A DNA stretch of 64,000 nt, from positions 62,001 to 126,000 of the forward strand of contig BQMJ01000033.1 in assembly GCA_025991245.1 (NCBI GenBank), read 5' to 3'. Within the stretch, counting starts at the first letter, position 1. Each line of letters starts with the position of its first letter. This document shows, in pieces, positions 34,987 through 45,883 of the stretch. Below the pieces are notes generated by a model that ran no database searches, had not been told where the DNA came from, and saw only the letters and a program-made list of their open reading frames with translations. This stretch comes from Galdieria partita (taxonomy: Eukaryota > Rhodophyta > Bangiophyceae > Galdieriales > Galdieriaceae). Both the position numbers and the translations under genes were made by a program.

Positions 34987-36383
34987 TTAATTGAATATCA
35001 TATACTTGCTAACATAAGAGAATTTGGCATATCCTTTGACCACTTTGTCAATAGCTTGTAAAAAGTCCTTTTCTGTGACTGTCTTTCTTCTTGCCCTTAT
35101 AGCAAACATACCCGCTTCTGTGCAAATACTTCGTATATCGGCTCCTGTTGTATTGGGACATAAACGAGCCAAAAGTTCAAACCGAATGCCACGTTCACAA
35201 TTCATACTCTTTGCATGAATACGAAAGATATGCGTCCGTCCTTCCAAATCAGGTAAACCAAACTCTATTTTGCGATCCAATCTTCCAGGCCTTAACAAAG
35301 CTGGGTCCAAAGTATCTGGACGATTGGTTGCCATCAAAACCTTTATATTTCCACGTGCATCAAAACCATCCAATTGATTGACAATTTCCAACATCGTACG
35401 TTGAACTTCATTATCTCCTCCAGCACCATCATCAAAGCGTGCACCTCCAATAGCATCGATCTCATCAAAAAATATAATACAAGCCTTTTTCGAACGTGCC
35501 ATTTGAAATAATTCTCTCACCATTCGAGCTCCTTCACCCACATATTTCTGCACCAATTCGGAGCCAATCACTCGTATGAAACAAGCATCGGTACGATTAG
35601 CAACTGCTCGTGCCAATAGCGTTTTCCCAGTACCAGGTGGTCCATATAATAACACTCCTTTCGGAGGGTCAATACCAAGAGCAATGAATCTTTCTGGATT
35701 CAATAGTGGCAACTCAACAACTTCCCGAATTTTCTCAATCTGTTCCTTCGAACCTCCCACATCGTTGTATGTCACATCGGGCTTTTCTTCTACAGTCATC
35801 ATAGTCACCGAAGGGTCAATTTTGGGTGGTAAAGGAATCTGTATTTGATATTTGTTTCTATCGACTCCCACTCGCATCCCTTCTTCAATATCTGTCGGAG
35901 CAACTTTTTCTCCTAAGCCAACCACAAACTTGGCAATTTGTTTCACGTTGATCATATATTTGGCCTACGAAAATAAGTATTATTCGTTTGCTAACAACTA
36001 ACCATTCCATACTTACGTCCTCAGTGTTGGGGTTGATTATCTTGGTACATCTGGCTACCTAACGTTCACACAAGTGGGTAAGTATCTATGAAAACTTTAT
36101 ACCACCAGGTGCGAGAACATACTTGTAGTGGTTGTTCTTCTTGCATTGTTTGTCGGTCAGCAACCAAATCCCACTGACTTGGAGGTGCCAAACCAGTATC
36201 GCTTTCCTTTACTCCACATATTTGGTTGATATGTACAAGTTTGTCCTTGACTTCTTGTTCCAACTTTCTTATGTTCAAAGCGTAAGGTCCTAATCCATAG
36301 GACTTCATCAAAGCAATATCCTTTTCGTCCAAGGTACTGGAACTATTGTTCGGTTTCTCGCTTTCTTTGCTTTGTGCAGTCAT
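34987..36383 (-). CDS. RPT1: 26S proteasome regulatory ATPase RPT1
   Basis: Exons 36383-36123, 36058-36017 and 35964-34987 on the minus strand, introns 64 and 52 nt, 426 residues (human PSMC2: 433). Highly conserved throughout: [78 protein letters not shown] (Walker A), [20 protein letters not shown] (Walker B), [20 protein letters not shown] (arginine-finger segment), and the C-terminal KYMIFN, close to the human ending. It is one of six AAA ATPases that unfold substrates in the 19S cap. The stop of the PI31-like gene upstream on the same strand is 63 nt away. Confidence 0.97.
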
Positions 36384-36446
36384 ATCTAGCAATAATCACC
36401 ACAATGGGAGAATGGAAAACTACAAATCATTTATTGACATTGTTCT

Positions 36447-37620
36447 TCACATATACATTTCAGGAGGTGGTGGTTCATCAACATCATTATCAGGCATTCC
36501 TTCACGTCTTGTCGTCCATCCAGATAAGGTTGAATAAGTTTCATCTGGAGGGAATCGAGGACCAAACTCATCAAATCGCGCTCCAGGAGGAACCGCTCCT
36601 CTAAAGTTACTTGTGAGAATACAATCATCAATGTCATTATACTAACCTTGGCAATATATTTCCAGGTCCTGGTCGTTGGTCTCGTCTCTGAAACATGGAA
36701 TGACGAGGTCCCATCAATGAACCATTATCTGGAGCTGCAAAAGAACCATCCAAAGGTCCACTAGGAAAAGTACGGTCCCTTGGAAATAGTCATCATAAGC
36801 TATCATTACAAAACTACATCAAGATGATCACTTACAATCGAGGCAACGCTCCAGGATATAAATCTCCTTGACCAAGAACTGGAATAGAACCTCTGTCCTC
36901 ATCTAAATAGGAATTTGGATAATATCGACTTCCTAAAGGTGGAACAACACGCAATGGGTCTCCTCTACTAGAAGAAGGTGAGGACTGACGGTTACTATCC
37001 TCTGAATGACGGTTGGAAGATTGTCCATTACTTGTACCGCTCCTCTTAGCTTCATAACCTTCTTTGGCGCTATCAGGAACTAGTTGATAGATAATTTGTG
37101 TTCGTAATGCACCAATCATATCGGTCACATTCTTCAATATTTGACTCCATTTCAAGTTACTAGTTCCAACAACCAGTTTGGTACCTTCCAAAACAGAGTC
37201 CTTGAAATATTTCTCCAACCTAAGAAATCCTTCAGAGCCAAAATTCAATAGCAAGTATCAAACTTACTTGAGCTCACAATAAAACACTTTGTCCATGTCA
37301 CTTGCAACTGCATTGACTACCACATACTTGTCCAGAGGAACCATTCGAACTTCAAAGGTCATGCAACTCTTATAGTGTCGATAGCTTCCTCCATACTTGT
37401 TTTCTTCAAAACACTTTGGTATTTTTGCTTTTTCGACTGAAAAAGACCAACTGTCTATGTTTTCTGGTGGTTCTTCTTCTGAGGGGCGAAAACCGTGAGT
37501 TAGTAAAATACCGTGTACAACCAAAGCCAACGTTTTATGTGGGTCATTAATAGAATATTCTGTTGCTTTTTCTAGAAACTCAAATACAGTAATGAGGACT
37601 TCTTCAGTGGTTATCGTCAT
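36447..37620 (-). CDS. PSMF1: PI31-like proteasome regulator
   Basis: Exons 37620-37268, 37219-36836, 36778-36647 and 36600-36447 on the minus strand, introns 46-57 nt, 340 residues. The N-terminal half resembles the FP domain shared by PI31 and Fbxo7. The C-terminal third is a disordered Gly/Pro region with LPRGAVPPGARFDEFGP, close to the PI31 signature GAVPPGARFDPFGP that binds the 20S core; it ends with an acidic Pro run (DVDEPPPPEM). PI31 inhibits purified proteasomes and in several organisms acts as an adaptor or assembly factor. Its neighbour on the same strand is RPT1. The last acceptor was chosen to restore the GAVPPGAR motif. Confidence 0.88.
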
Positions 37621-37670
37621 TGGAGTGAACAATCATACAACATCATCAATAAAATACCACTCGTTAACAA

Positions 37671-39073
37671 TCAAAGAATAATTTGTTGATGACAACTTTC
37701 GTTGAGTGCTTTGTGTGGCAATACTGTACAGTTACGAACAATAATTTCTGCTTCAGTAGCAACTCCAGCTCCAAATATAGTTGGATTATCAGGTGTTCCT
37801 TGTACTCGAGTCCAAGCACCCACAACGGAACCCCAACCAATTATACTGTGACTGATAAATGCATGTTCTTTGACACTCACATCTTCCAATATAATACAAT
37901 TCATCAACCTGGCACCAGCAGATATCTCTACTCCAGCAGCAATGGTTACGTTGGGTCCAATCTTGGCACTACTTTCCACCTTTGCTGAAGGATGAATATA
38001 GACTGCTCCCACAATATTCAGTCTTGTCTCTTGTAAACCTACTGCTGGCTTCTGACTACGCGTAAATAATAGTCCATCCATACGCTAAAAGCAACGACAA
38101 TAATAAAAATATGAATCATATCTATCATTCACATAAATAACGACGACTTACTGCTCTCAAAGAAGTCGTAGGAGTGGTAAGCAATTCCGGTTTATGTTCC
38201 TTATAATACGCCAAATACAACTCGGAACAACGCAATGCAGCTTTAGGTTCTTTGACTTGTGCCCAAAAACCTTCCATTTCGAAGACAAATATTTTGCCTT
38301 TGCCTGCTAACGGCATAATCACTTCTTGTTCTAATCGAATAATGTCGTTTTCCTTATCCATATAGAAACTCAATCGGTTGGGGCTTTGTGAGCCACTACG
38401 AATTTGACCAATATAATCCAATATCCAAGGTGATATCACATAAACACCTTGTCTCAAGTCATCTCGTTGAAAAACCAACTCCAACATACTACTACTTACC
38501 ACAATTAATAAGTTCGGAAACTACTGATGAAGGTTTCTCTGCATAATGCAACAATTCAAAAGTATTCGGATCCTTCACCATACAGCCATACTTTCTAGCT
38601 TCTTCTGGTTTCACCACCTTTCCAAGAATAGTAAACTCTTGACTCTTTTGCGTATGAAATCGTAGTAAATTAATAAGAGGAAAAGAACAACCGACATCGC
38701 AATGCAAAACGAAAACAGCTTTAGGATTTCCAGAAAGAATAGCGTTACTGTAACGACTGAGGCCTCCAGCGGTTCCTAAAGATTTGGCTTCTCTCAAATA
38801 GCGCATAGGAATACCAAACCTTTCACTAGTAGACTCCAAAAAACTTGTAAATAAAGACTCTTCATAAAAACCCAATAAAATCACTTCCATAAGACCAGGC
38901 ACACGAGCACAAGCTTCGATATGATGTTCTATCATAGGTTTACCTCCAAGTGGAAAAAGAGGCTTGGGAAGATCTAGTGATAGTGGACGGAATCGAGTAC
39001 CTTTAGAAGCACCACCAACTAGGATAACTGCTTTGGTTTTAGGCAAGTCCGAAAGCGTTTGTGGTTCCGTCAT
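37671..39073 (-). CDS. GMPPA: Mannose-1-phosphate guanylyltransferase alpha-type (GMPPA)
   Basis: Exons 39073-38500, 38447-38152 and 38084-37671 on the minus strand, introns 52 and 67 nt, 427 residues from the chosen ATG. The nucleotidyltransferase half begins KAVILVGGASKGTRFRPLS and includes GKPMIEHHIEACARVPG, LGTAGGLSRY and YAEKPSSVVSELINCGVYVI (across intron 1). The C-terminal half is a left-handed beta-helix of hexapeptides (VYIHPSAKVESSAKIGPNVT). GMPPA is the regulatory partner of GMPPB in GDP-mannose synthesis. Upstream in-frame ATGs at 39151 and 39199 exist; 39073 has the best context (ACAATGA) and avoids overlap with the divergent gene. The stop is 50 nt before the PI31-like start. 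Confidence 0.93.
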
Positions 39074-39241
39074 TGTTGAAAAGGATTCGAATGCAACGGA
39101 GTTTTGTGAAATTGCGCCAAAAAGCTTTTTTTCTTGGAGAGATTCACTCATTGGGCTTTGATGTTGTTGTTCATAGGTAATGTGGATATTGCTTATCATC
39201 TAGCCAGTTTTGGGTCTGTACAAAGAAAATCAAAGATTCGT

Positions 39242-41109
39242 ATGAAGAGGAAAATATATTGGAGTCCATATTCAAAAAGAACGTTGTTGGCTTCGACGGA
39301 ACAAGAAGCAGAGAATGAGACATCTTGGAAACAAAGTTATGAAACTAGGAGAGTACCTGACCAACAAGACAATACAAATGATGAAGAAGAAGCAGAAGAA
39401 GAAAATATGAACAGAGTCATAAAAGAACTGGTAAGGAATGTAGCCGTTGTAGTTATTGTTGGGAGTGAAAGAGGTTGTAGAGTCAACGTTTTGATTGGCC
39501 CAAAGAGAGTCTTTCGTCCAAGAAGCAAGTTTCAGTGGATCCGATTTTATTTCATGAACCAAGTTTCTTACAAAGTCATTCCTATGAAGACTTTATCAAG
39601 GAAAGCGAACAAGCCAAGAAACGCAACCACGTGGAATCGATGGATACCGAGTCCTTTATGCGACTTTTCGAAAACGCCAGGAAAGGATGGTTATCTTGTC
39701 CACAGTGCAAAGGATTGGCCCCACCTGAAGAAATAGAAAAGTGGGGCTGGTGTTCTTATTGTCACGCTGAAATAGATTTGAAGAAAAGTCCTGCAGAGAT
39801 TCTTTATCCACAAGAAGAAGAGAAGAAAACTGACAAACAGAAGAAGAGCGATTCGATTCGAAACGTTTCCAAGCGTGTTGTACAAAGAGAATGGAACGTT
39901 TCTTGTTCTAAGCGTGCCCTGGAAACCATCAATCCTATTCGACAACTTGTGCAAGGAATGGCAGTCAAACCTAATCCTGATAAAAAGTTGATTCCTTTAT
40001 CTATCGGAGATCCCACAGCCTTTGGTAATTTAAGGATACCTCGAGAAGCCATGAAAGTTCTTTCTAAAGTACTTGCAGAGGACTCCGCTCATGGATACTC
40101 CAATTCTTTGGGAAATGATGTTGCAAGGTCGTCTATCGCAAACAAGTATTCTTCTAAGCATCATTCCATTACTAAAGATGATATAATTCTAACTTGTGGT
40201 ACTTCGGGAGCTTTGGAGATGATATTCAATGCTTTATGCAATCCCGGAGACAATGTCTTGATTCCTCGACCTGGTTTTCCCTTGTTCAAGACCTTGTTAG
40301 ACAATTTAGGAGTTGAAGTACGATATTATGATTTGGATCCACATCAACAATGGCAAATCAGATTGGAACAGTTACCCAAGTTGGTTGATAGTCGTACAGC
40401 AGCTTTAGTTGTGAATAATCCAAGCAATCCTTGTGGAAGTGTTTTTTCCTATTCTCATATGATGGCCATTTTAGAAATAGCACAACGCCTTTGTATTCCT
40501 ATTGTAGCTGATGAAGTATATTCAGACATGACATTTTCAGGTAGCCAATTCTTTTCTTTTGGTTCTTTAAGTGAATATGTGCCTATCTTATCGGTTGGTA
40601 GTGTAAGTAAAATGTTTGTTGCTCCTGGTTGGCGTTTAGGATGGATTATAATACACGACCGTCAACGATTATTAGAAACGGGAAACGTTATTCAAGGCTT
40701 GAGACAACTGAGTATGAGAATGTTGGTGCCTAGTTCACCTTTTCAAATGGTATTGCCGACATTGTTTTCGGATTCTTGCAAGTCGGATTTCGTAGCACTT
40801 GTGGAAACATTGGAAGACCATGCCAAGTTTACTGTGGATTCATTATCCAAGATAAGAGGTTTATCTTGTACGAGTGCACCGCAAGGAAGTATGTATTGTA
40901 TGGTTCACGTTGATTCTCAATCGATGGGTTTTCAAGATGATATGGAATGGGCTACTCAATTGTTAGCCGAAGAATCCGTTTTAGTGTTACCAGGACAATG
41001 TTTTCAAGCACCTCATTTCTTCAGAATTGTTTATTGTGCACCCAAAGCTGTGTTGAATGAAGCGTTTTCAAGAATCCGTCGTTTTTGTGAAAATCATCAA
41101 ACGAACTAA
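39242..41109 (+). CDS. Tyrosine-aminotransferase-like PLP enzyme with N-terminal zinc ribbon
   Basis: Exons 39242-39430 and 39481-41109, 50-nt intron, 605 residues; an in-frame ATG at 39161 would add 27 residues, MLLFIGNVDIAYHLASFG at the start, resembling a signal or transit segment. Residues about 135-160 contain C-x2-C-x14-C-x2-C (CPQC...CSYC), a zinc-ribbon or DnaJ-like pair. The rest is a class I aminotransferase of the tyrosine/nicotianamine type: LSIGDPTAFGNLRIP, TCGTSGALEMIFNALC, VVNNPSNPCGSVFS, VADEVYSDMTF, VSKMFVAPGWRLGW with the PLP Lys, and FRIVYCAP near the end. The fused zinc ribbon is not part of the standard enzyme. Confidence 0.9.
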
Positions 41110-41128
41110 ACGAGAAAACAAATGCAAT

Positions 41129-41822
41129 TTAGGCAAACTCGGAAGGCGGTGGTGGAATATATTCTGGTTGCTCTTCCAAAGTAGAATGAAATAAAGTTGT
41201 CATATGATCGGGACAAAAATTTGAATATCGAAGTGATAATAAACTGATCAGTACACAACTCCAACCCTTTTTCAAACAAATACAATCTCTTTTCACTCCA
41301 TATGTTTCGATAGTCAAAGCAGTCTTACCAAAGCAAATACGAGACAACCAACGATAAACGAAAGTGAACTCGAAGTCCACTGCAATATACCCAATCTAGT
41401 TCAAGTGAGCCACAACATAAGATACTCAAGAATGATAAGATTACTCACAAAATCATGATGAAACCTCTACCGAGCCAACTATACAAGACATCCCACTGAA
41501 ATGCTACAAAAGGGAATGGAAACAACTCCAATAGCAACCAAAAGCAGCCAAAGATACTTGACAACTTTCAATAACTAAATTAGAACAGAAATAATGAAAA
41601 CTCACATAATATAAATAGCAATCAGTGTTTCTCGGAAACTTGTCCACTGGAAAAGACTTGCCAATCCAGAAATACAAGTAGCCAACGACAAACAAGTACC
41701 CCAAACATTAAAGAAAGACCAAGGAAAGCGTACTAAAATAACAAGTTATTTCTTTCACAAAAGAGATATTTCTATCTTTACTACATACACATAAGCACAT
41801 AGTTTCGAAAAGTCCATTTCAT
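41129..41822 (-). CDS. COPI-associated/TVP-type small Golgi membrane protein
   Basis: Five exons on the minus strand: 41822-41789, 41732-41606, 41556-41449, 41395-41329 and 41266-41129; introns 49-62 nt; 157 residues. Four hydrophobic helices are seen: SFFNVWGTCLSLATCISGLA, LIAIYIIIFGCFWLLLELFP, WLGRGFIMILLGILQWT and LSFIVGCLVFALG plus a following stretch. The helix order and the LGRGFIMILLG motif match the COPI-associated protein family of the Golgi. The C-terminal tail EEQPEYIPPPPSEFA is acidic and Pro-rich, facing the cytosol by inference. The reading frame is unbroken only with the stated junctions. The start codon lies 21 nt from that of the divergent glyoxalase II gene. Confidence 0.75.
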
Positions 41823-41843
41823 TTTGTGAAACGCAATTTGAGT

Positions 41844-42800
41844 ATGAATGAAGCCTTATCTCCTCCTATTGCTCGTGTAACAACTATTCCTGTTTTATCA
41901 GATAATTATGCCTATCTATTGATAGATACTACCAAGAATGTAGCAGCGGCTATAGATCCTGCAGAACCTGAGAAAGTATTAGAGGTAGCAACCAAGGAAA
42001 GGGTAAAACTTACCCACGTGTTAACTACTCATAAGCACTGGGAGTAAGAAGTTGAAATATTTCTGTTGCAAGTAATGACTATTTCTAGTCACTCTGGAGG
42101 AAATAAAAGAATGGCAGAGATGGTTCCTGGTATTACTATTGTTGGTGGTGAGTTGGATGAGGTGGCTGGTGCAACTTTGTCAGTGAAAGATGGACAGATT
42201 ATTCACGTAAGTGGTCTATTCCTAAAGTAACTTGGAGACTGAAAGAAAGAAAGGTGGGTAATATATGTGTTAAAGCACTTCATACTCCTTGTCACACCCG
42301 AGGCCATATTTGTTACTATGTTACTACGACAGATAGTTCACCACCTCAAGTATTTACAGGAGATACGTTGTTTATTGCAGGATGTGGAAAGTTTTTTGAA
42401 GGAACAGCAAAGGATATGTTTTACTCATTGTTGCAAGTATTAAGAGTGTTGCCTTTGGATACTCGAGTTTGGTGTGGTCATGAATATACTGTAAAGAATT
42501 TGCAGTTTGCAAAGACCGTAGAACCCAACAATTCCTTTATTCAGGTATGTTTGTTGATAATCCTTTTCAACAAAAGGAGACAATACTGATATCAAATATA
42601 TATGACAGACCAAGTTGGCTTGGGCAGAACAAAAGAGGAGTCTTCATGAACCAACAGTTCCTTCTACCTTAAGTGAAGAAGTGCAATATAATCCTTTTAT
42701 GCGAGTAACAGAAAAGAAACTTCAAGAATCTTTAGGAATGATAGAAAGAGATCCTTTAGATATTTTGTCACATCTTCGTCAACTAAAAGATAAGTTTTGA
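41844..42800 (+). CDS. GLO2: Glyoxalase II (hydroxyacylglutathione hydrolase)
   Basis: Exons 41844-42043, 42089-42206, 42254-42544 and 42609-42800, introns 45-64 nt, 266 residues. The metallo-beta-lactamase metal motif THKHWDHSGG is formed across intron 1. Further metal and substrate residues: [46 protein letters not shown], and the C-terminal block [12 protein letters not shown] typical of true glyoxalase II. It hydrolyses S-lactoylglutathione to lactate and glutathione, clearing methylglyoxal. No targeting peptide is evident, so cytosolic. The derlin gene starts 12 nt after its stop on the same strand. Confidence 0.95.
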
Positions 42801-42812
42801 ATCCTTTTTAGA

Positions 42813-43586
42813 ATGTCACAACGCAATCCTACGCTTCGAACGTTGGACCAAACTTCCCTATCTTCTTGGTTTTACAACTTACCTATTATTACCAGAACTT
42901 GGTTATTAGGGTCTTTTACTGTTACTTTGTTGGTTGGTCTAGGCTTGTTGAGATTGGAAAGTGTTGTTCTTTTATGGCCGAGGGTATGGAAAGGATTGGA
43001 GTTGTGGAGACTTTGTTTTTCAATATTTTATTTGGGAGGACTTGGAATGGGCTTTTTATTCCAACTTTTATTTATTCTTCAATATTCCAAGTCGGTAGAA
43101 GAAGATGTCTTCTTCCATGATCCAGCAGACTATTTGTTTATGCTCTTGTTCTGTACTGCAGTCTTATGGCTATGGGATATATTTGTTTTCAGATTGTTCT
43201 TTTTGGGACCCAGTTTATTATCTTGTGTGGTTTATATGTGGTCCAAATATCACACCCATCAGTTGGTTTCCATATGGGGTTTGGTACAAGTACCTGGTAA
43301 ATACATTCCGTTTGTGTACCTGTTGATGGATTTATTAACTAGTGGAAGTTTAAATATTCGAGCTGTTGCAGGAATAGTTGCTGGACACTGTTGGTACTTT
43401 GTAGATAAGATATATCCAACTTTACCTGGCAATCAAGGTCACAAATTGATTACAACTCCTTTATTTCTACGTAATTGGTTACCAAGAAGAAGAACAACTT
43501 TGAGTGGTCCTATTCCTCCTCCAACAAGGCAACCACAACAACAGCATGACCATCGTTGGGGTCCAGGAAGAGTACTTGGAGAATGA
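42813..43586 (+). CDS. Derlin, ER-associated degradation factor
   Basis: Single exon, 257 residues. Multi-pass rhomboid-like membrane protein: an N-terminal WFYNLPIITRTWL helix start, the conserved Trp-Arg (LELWRLCFSIFYLGGLGMGF) of loop 1, PADYLFMLLFCTAVLWLW, and VVYMWSKYHTHQLVSIWGL. No serine protease dyad, as in derlins. The tail ends RWGPGRVLGE, which fits the SHP box (F/W-x-G-x-G-x-x-L) that binds Cdc48/p97. Derlins thin the ER membrane and help move misfolded proteins to the cytosol. It begins 12 nt after glyoxalase II, and a Sel1-repeat gene follows 55 nt later. Confidence 0.93.
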   Translation: MSQRNPTLRTLDQTSLSSWFYNLPIITRTWLLGSFTVTLLVGLGLLRLESVVLLWPRVWKGLELWRLCFSIFYLGGLGMGFLFQLLFILQYSKSVEEDVFFHDPADYLFMLLFCTAVLWLWDIFVFRLFFLGPSLLSCVVYMWSKYHTHQLVSIWGLVQVPGKYIPFVYLLMDLLTSGSLNIRAVAGIVAGHCWYFVDKIYPTLPGNQGHKLITTPLFLRNWLPRRRTTLSGPIPPPTRQPQQQHDHRWGPGRVLGE

Positions 43587-43641
43587 AAGATTGTCCGTCG
43601 GGCATGGAAAGACTTTGTGATCTATAACCTTTTTGTTCCTT

Positions 43642-44760
43642 ATGCAATTGGCAAGTTACTCTTATGAGTGGTCACAAACCATTCATACTATAAATATTAT
43701 AGTCCAAGTTCCTTATCATATTTCAAGTCGCGATATTTCTGTTTCTGTTGACTCTTCAACTGTCGAAATAAGTGTGGGTGTGGATGTCGTCTTTCGTAAA
43801 CACTTGTTAGATAGTGTGACTAGTCAAGAAGATTGGGTTCCTTGGCAATTGGAAGAAACAGAAAAGGGAAAATTTCTAGTACTAGAATTGGAAAAAGTTA
43901 AAGACTATTGGTGGAAGCAACTAGAATATACAAGTGATAAAGTGTGTTTAGAAGAATCCAACATTCAAGTAAAACAACAAGAAACACTAGTAGAAGATGT
44001 GACGGATGAAGAAAAGATGGAATTATTTCTACAAAACTTGTCTTCCAGGAAGGAGAATAGAGTGGACATATTGGGACAAGAGGATGTATTGGGTATACCA
44101 GTAACAGCTGAGAACGTACAACAAGTAGTGGAAACTTATCGACAAGGAGTTGAAGAGAAGGAAAATGGAATAGCAGCGTTTCATTTGGGACGATTACATC
44201 ATTTTGGTATTTGTATGGATAAGGACTATCGAGAAGCGTTGCGTTGGTATCAAAGGGCTTTGGAGTTGGGTTGTTATCCATTGGAAACGTTGTTACTATT
44301 CAATTTGGGTTTATTATATAGTGAAGGAGGCTGTGGAATAGAACAGAATTTAGAAAAAGCTGTGCAACTTTGGCAAATGGGAGCAGATAATGGAAATCCT
44401 TATGCAATGTACAACTTGGGTGTTTTGTATCTTCATGGAAGTGGTTGTCAACAGGATGTTACGAGAGCATTGTTATTATTGAAAGCAGCAAATAGTTTAG
44501 ATCCTTCACTGGTCATACCTGATATTCCCATGTTTCAATCATCATCTCCTCCAACCAAGTCGACTAGAAAAAAGTTGAGTGAAGAAGAGAAACAACGAGT
44601 GTATGCAGAATTTCGCAAGTTTGCAAAGTAAGTTCTTTATCGATGGCTGTGTATTTGGATATTGAATAGTTGAAGGTATTGTGCTTGGACAGGAGTTGGG
44701 CTTTGTGCTATTGGCATCACTTGGAGACTTGTTCGTCACTATTTAGATAATCGTTTATAA
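43642..44760 (+). CDS. CS (NudC/p23-like) domain plus Sel1-repeat protein with C-terminal membrane anchor
   Basis: Exons 43642-44627 and 44676-44760, 48-nt intron, 356 residues. The N-terminal 95 residues are a CS domain starting YEWSQTIHTINIIVQVP and ending WWKQL, as in NudC. From about residue 170 come Sel1-like repeats with A-x-x-x-L-G and G-x-x-Y motifs, e.g. YREALRWYQRALELGCYP, KAVQLWQMGADNGNPYAMYN and LGVLYLHGSGCQQDVTRA. After splicing the last 24 residues form a hydrophobic tail (WTGVGLCAIGITWRLVRHYL), a tail anchor. Sel1-repeat membrane proteins (Hrd3/SEL1L) act with derlin in ER-associated degradation; because derlin is the adjacent gene, a related role is a reasonable inference. Confidence 0.85.
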
Positions 44761-44857
44761 TAATATATTTTTGTGGAAAGTGGATAGTTTACATCGTCAT
44801 GATGTAGAATAGTAATGACTTGAAAGAGAATGTTTTCAAAGATTCTTAGAGAAAAGG

Positions 44858-45569
44858 ATGGATGATGATAGTTGTGGTGTGGATAGATGGACCGATGGAG
44901 ATAAAAAGTTATTACAATTACTAATACAACATAAAGTAGTTTGTGAAGATGATTTGTTAAAGTGGTACAACAGATGGGTGTTGCAACAAGGAGAAAATGG
45001 GGTGACGAGGACTAGACTCCAAGAAAGTTTTGTAGCCCGAGTTGCCAAATATAAGGAGTAAGAAGTGCTTATGCAATTAGAAAGATGGATATATTTCTCT
45101 TCTTTAGAAAATTGGAATGGTTAGGGTTAACTTTGAATAGTATATGGGTACAAGAAGAAGATACCTTTTATTGGTCGATAGTCAACACTCAAGACGATGT
45201 AGTGGCGCAAAAGATGAATAAATATAGTGACGCGGATATTCTTGTTTTGAGAACTGTAGTTGATTACTTTATAGACAAGGAAGAATACCCGACAGAGGGT
45301 TTAGATAAGCGTGAGTTGCTTTCGTTGTTGGATAGTTTGGAAAGAAAGCTGAGACCGATGGAAGTGGATAGTTCTTTGAACAAATTGACCAAAGATCAAT
45401 GGTAAGGGTTGTCAGTTGCTTCTTTTTGGCGATGTTCATGGAGAAACTTACTTTTAGGCTTTGGCTCCATATCGACTCTTCACATCGTGTCCATATCCGA
45501 TTATCTCCACGTACCATTTTGGAACTTCCTCATGTGTTTCATTGGTACTTATCAAATAATGATTCCTAA
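44858..45569 (+). CDS. NSE1: SMC5/6 complex subunit Nse1-like, without RING
   Basis: Exons 44858-45057, 45108-45401 and 45458-45569, introns 50 and 56 nt, 201 residues. The winged-helix part of Nse1 is seen: DGDKKLLQLLIQHKVVCEDD, a long middle with TLNSIWVQEEDTFYWSIVNT and DADILVLRTVVDYFID, and the end LSPRTILELPHVFHWYL. In other eukaryotes this last block (GPRxxxEL) leads directly into a RING-like ubiquitin ligase domain; here the protein stops five residues later and no Cys-rich exon can be found before the next gene. It belongs to the complex that resolves recombination intermediates. Assignment rests on pattern similarity. Confidence 0.7.
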
Positions 45570-45689
45570 CCAACACAAAACAAATATGGAATTTATAAAG
45601 CCAATCTTTTGAAAAAACTAAACAAAGAAACCGTTTCATGAAAATACAAAATAGAAGCAAAGAAATAGTATCCAATCATCTCCTCCACT

Positions 45690-45850
45690 TTCTTTCTTAC
45701 TTGTCTTTCCCCCCCAAAAAAAAGTCCTCCAAAACCCACAACCAAACAACAAACCATTTTCTCACAAACTGTCTCAACCCACCCACAAACACAACCGGTG
45801 TATCACCTAACAACAATCATCATCAACAGATATCCTCATATATATATGTA
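45690..45850. repeat. Low-complexity A/C-rich tract
   Basis: A/C-rich on the plus strand (T/G-rich on the minus strand), with a homopolymer pair of seven or more C then eight A. It lies in the spacer between Nse1 and the convergent acidic-protein gene and probably includes the 3' UTR of the latter. Confidence 0.5.
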
Positions 45851-45883
45851 TGTAGGTATCCCATCTCATTGGATAAAAAGACT

